NCBI GenBank assembly: GCA_013399895.1
Contig: VXBA01001336.1
Location: 62,001 to 126,000, forward strand
Source: Serilophus lunatus
Lineage: Eukaryota; Chordata; Aves; Passeriformes; Eurylaimidae
Direction of reading: 5' to 3'
Length of the DNA stretch: 64,000 bases
The stretch's first letter is position 1. The number at the start of each line of letters is the position of its first letter. A program made the translations under genes and the position numbers. The notes beneath the pieces are model-generated. The model saw only the letters and a program-made list of their open reading frames with translations. It had not been told where the DNA came from and made no database searches. Below are positions 61,471 through 64,000 of the stretch, piece after piece.

Positions 61471-62159
61471 AACCTCCCTGTCAACCTCTGCCAGCCCTTT
61501 AGGGTGCCAGCAAAATGGCTATTGAAATGTTTTGTGATCATTAAAATGCATCTGTTGTACTGTCTACTTTTATAAAAATCAAAACCATTAAAATCTCTCC
61601 CAGATGCACACATTTTTGTCAGACCAATAGAAAGGAATGCACTACGCAGTGTTGAGGGATATCTTTTTAAACTGCAAACCCAAACTGTATGTAGTATTGT
61701 ACAAACATTGCCACTAACTGAAAAAATACATCTGTATGTTATGATACAATTTTATTAGTGGGTGTTGACAAGAAGTTTCAGCCTTCTATATTGGATTAAT
61801 ATGTGGGATTATGTGTAACACATGTAGTAATCAGTGGGTTTTTAAAAATTCATTGCATTATTCTTGTTCTGTTAAATAACCACAGGTTTCCCAGCTAATT
61901 GTGAATATTTTCTTTTTAAGGCATGAATTTTAGACTTCTGAGGCTGCCTTATTCTACTGTAATAACTCTTTAAGCCCTTGTCACTGCTTTGCACTGAGAC
62001 CCAGGGGGCAGCTCAAGATCTCAGAGGGCTTTGCCCCCTAATACCAACTGCCCTGGAAAGCCCCAGCACAACAGTGGTGCTAGAGAGGTGGTTCCTGCTG
62101 GATAGAGATGCTCTTCTCACTAAATGCTGCATAAACCAGCATTGGCTGTTGTCTGTCGA
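61471..62159. other. Non-coding spacer between CR1 copies
   Basis: A/T-rich sequence with nothing recognised. Confidence 0.55.
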
Positions 62160-63215
62160 TCACAGAGTCACAGAACGGGTAAGGTTGGAAGGGACCGCTA
62201 AATCACCATCTAGTGAGAATCTAGTGAGAATCACCAAAGACTGTGTCCAGAACACTTTTGAGCATCTCCAGAGAAGGAGACTCCATAAGCTCTCTAGGCA
62301 GCCTGTTCCAGTTCTCTGTCTCCTTCACAGTAATGAAGTTTTTCCTTATGTTCAGGTGGAATTTCCTGTGCCCCATTTTCTGCCCATTACCTCTCATCCT
62401 ATTGTTTGACACCACCAAGAAGGGCCTGATTCCATCCTAACACCCTTCCATCAGATATTTGCATACACTGAGTATCTGCACCTTCTGACTCTCCTTCTAC
62501 AGGCTAAATAGGCCCAACTCCCTCAGCCTTTCCTCATAACTGAGGTGCTCCAATCCCCTAATCATCTTTACATCCCTTCACTGGACCTGCTCCAGGAACT
62601 ACATGTGTATCTTGCACTGAGGAGCCCAGAACTGGACACAACACTCCAGATGTGGCCTCTGTAGAGCTGAGTAGAGGAGAGGGATAACCTCAGGATACTC
62701 TCGGCCTTCTTGGACATAAGAGCACATCACTGGCTCATGGGCAGCTTGTTGGTCACCAGGACCCCCAGGTCCTTCTCCACAGTGCTGCTTCTCAGCAGGT
62801 CAAACTTCAACCTGTGCTGGTGTACGGGATTATTCCTCCCCAGATGCAGGACTCTGCACTTGTCTTTGTTGAATTTCGTAAGGTTCACCGCTGATCATCT
62901 CTCTGACGTGCCAAGGTCCTTCTAAATGCCAGCACAGCACTCTGGGGTATCAGGCACTCTTCTCACTTATGTATGTATCATCAGTGAACTTGCTGATGAG
63001 GCATCTGTCCATTTATCCAAGTAATTGATGAAGAAATTAGACAATACTGGATCCAGTATTGACCCCTGAGGATCACTATGAGCTGTAGGCCTCCAACTGG
63101 ACCCTGTACCATTGATCACAACCTTCTGAGCTCTGCCATTCAGACAGTTCTCAATCCACCTCATCATCCACTCATCCAGACATGATGTTGAGCTAAATAC
63201 CCCAAACACCTGCTG
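62160..63215 (-). mobile_element. CR1 retrotransposon, about 1.06 kb, reaching into the reverse transcriptase domain
   Basis: This is the longest CR1 3' copy here. It opens (plus strand) with TCACAGAACGGGTAAGGTTG and runs through the C-terminal frame (RGNGQKMGHRKFHLNIRKNF, RLPRELMESPSLEMLKSVLD) and the usual 3' ORF2 text. It then enters the reverse transcriptase: WIENCLNGRAQKVVINGTGS, SSWRP and PQGSILDPVLSNFFINYLD at 62990-63150. The active-site FADD box is seen as FTDD at 62977-62988, in a shifted frame. Stops and frameshifts interrupt it. An 11-base tandem duplication (CTAGTGAGAAT) sits at 62210-62231. It is dead, and 5'-truncated at about 63215. Confidence 0.92.
62967..63209 (-). pseudogene. 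CR1 reverse transcriptase fragment, 80 codons
   Basis: The open piece covers the segment before the catalytic DD box, with the PQGS turn intact but neighbouring residues altered (for example GSILDPVL and FINYLDK). A frameshift just after DKWTDASS removes the active-site box from the frame. No product is expected. Confidence 0.82.
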
Positions 63216-64000
63216 CTCTCAGGAGAGAGATGCAGAGGAAGGCAGTGGGACTCGGTGGTCCTCCCATTGTCCATCAGTCCCATGTCCCCTCCATCCTACC
63301 TCTGCCTTGTATGGGGGGAAGGCCTTCCAGAACCCCTTTATGCCCCATCTCATATTATCTGTTAATTTCTCATATTTTCTCTTGTTGCAAAGGGGCCAAA
63401 GCCAAATACGCCAACTTTTGCCCCTGTGTTGGCATTTGCAGATCCTGTGTTAGCTTTATATCTGCTTCCACCTTCACCAGAACCATCTATTGAGGTTAGT
63501 TCCTACCACTTCATATCCTGGGCATGAGTAAGTAACCATCACTGACTCAGATGAGCACAAGGATACTTTCTTGTTGCTGACACTTTGTTTTTCCTCCCTG
63601 CTTCTTGCAAGTGAAAGTCTTTCCCTTCTCCAGCATCTTCCATGTCCTGCCCCTGGTGCAGGCTTCTGGTAAGGTAAAGCGCAGAGAGGAAGAAAAAGGA
63701 AATTTGAGGGAAGGAGGGGATTTTAGCTAGTGTTTTAAAGAAATTGAAGACACTGGCATCATGTCTCTTCCTGCAGGATAAGGCTGCAGAGATGAGCTGG
63801 ACCCAGATGGAGACAGACAGTGCTTTGTCCTCCTTCCCAGGATGTTTGGCCAGAAGCAGCTGCAGAAGCATCATGTGCAGGCTAGCAGAGGGACCAGGTA
63901 ACTGAGGCTCAGGGACGCAAGGCTGAGCTGGCCAGGCAGCTCTGGGGGCCAGCCACAACCCTGCATTGCTGCTGCCCCGCATCGCTTCAGCAAGGACCAC
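63216..64000. other. Non-coding or undetermined window end
   Basis: No gene is recognised. A minus-strand frame (63539 to beyond the window edge, 153 codons) is open but has no domain I know. Since it is cut by the window border, I cannot exclude that it continues into something real. Confidence 0.4.

Noticed and set aside
1..64000. CRISPR arrays, bacterial operons, phage or plasmid features
   Set aside because: No regularly spaced exact repeats, no ribosome-binding or operon structure, and coding density near zero. All recognisable elements are vertebrate retroelements.

Overview
This is vertebrate nuclear DNA from a bird, and I find no protein-coding host gene that I can defend in it. The bird call rests on the repeats. 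There are six CR1 loci plus a nested CR1-type tail, two solo LTRs of a very common avian ERVL-type family, and a tRNA-Ile-derived SINE with a CR1-like tail that resembles TguSINE1 of zebra finch. The SINE points to a passerine. An RTE-clade retrotransposon tail at 38.1 kb would fit one of the bird lineages reported to carry AviRTE. Both of these narrower placements are inference from memory of the families.

Layout. From 1 to 24 kb the sequence is mostly unique-looking and A/T-rich. It holds a short palindromic microsatellite (6.6 kb), a probable ancient LINE/SINE relic (10.3 kb), two small palindromes (10.8 and 13.1 kb), the SINE (16.25-16.38 kb), a strand-asymmetric A/C tract (18.6 kb) and a pyrimidine-rich block (20.7 kb). 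At 24.03-25.11 kb lies a solo LTR with a perfect 5-bp target duplication. From 25 to 38 kb there is a CR1 3' end (26.8 kb), a perfect 19-bp-stem hairpin (28.5 kb), a CR1 ORF2 fragment covering endonuclease and linker (33.0-33.9 kb) and another CR1 3' end (37.0 kb). The RTE insertion (38.11-38.91 kb) is bounded by a 10-bp near-perfect target duplication and a short ATG-type tail. A second, older copy of the same LTR family lies at 41.61-42.77 kb. The stretch 42.8-59.7 kb is repeat-poor to my eye, with one 32-base assembly gap in poly-T. The last 4.5 kb (59.7-63.2 kb) is a CR1 cluster: a minus-strand copy interrupted by a plus-strand CR1-type tail, a plus-strand copy, and the longest copy, which reaches into the reverse transcriptase domain.

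Functionally, the window reads as an intergenic or intronic stretch built up by retrotransposition. The parts interact only as parasites of one machinery: CR1 supplied the enzymes, and the SINE carries a CR1-type tail that such enzymes could recognise. Most long open frames here start with non-ATG codons or lie in GC-richer or pyrimidine-rich patches open in several frames at once, so I do not call them genes. I could run no homology search, structure folding or alignment; all family assignments are by recognition of motifs and consensus-like text.
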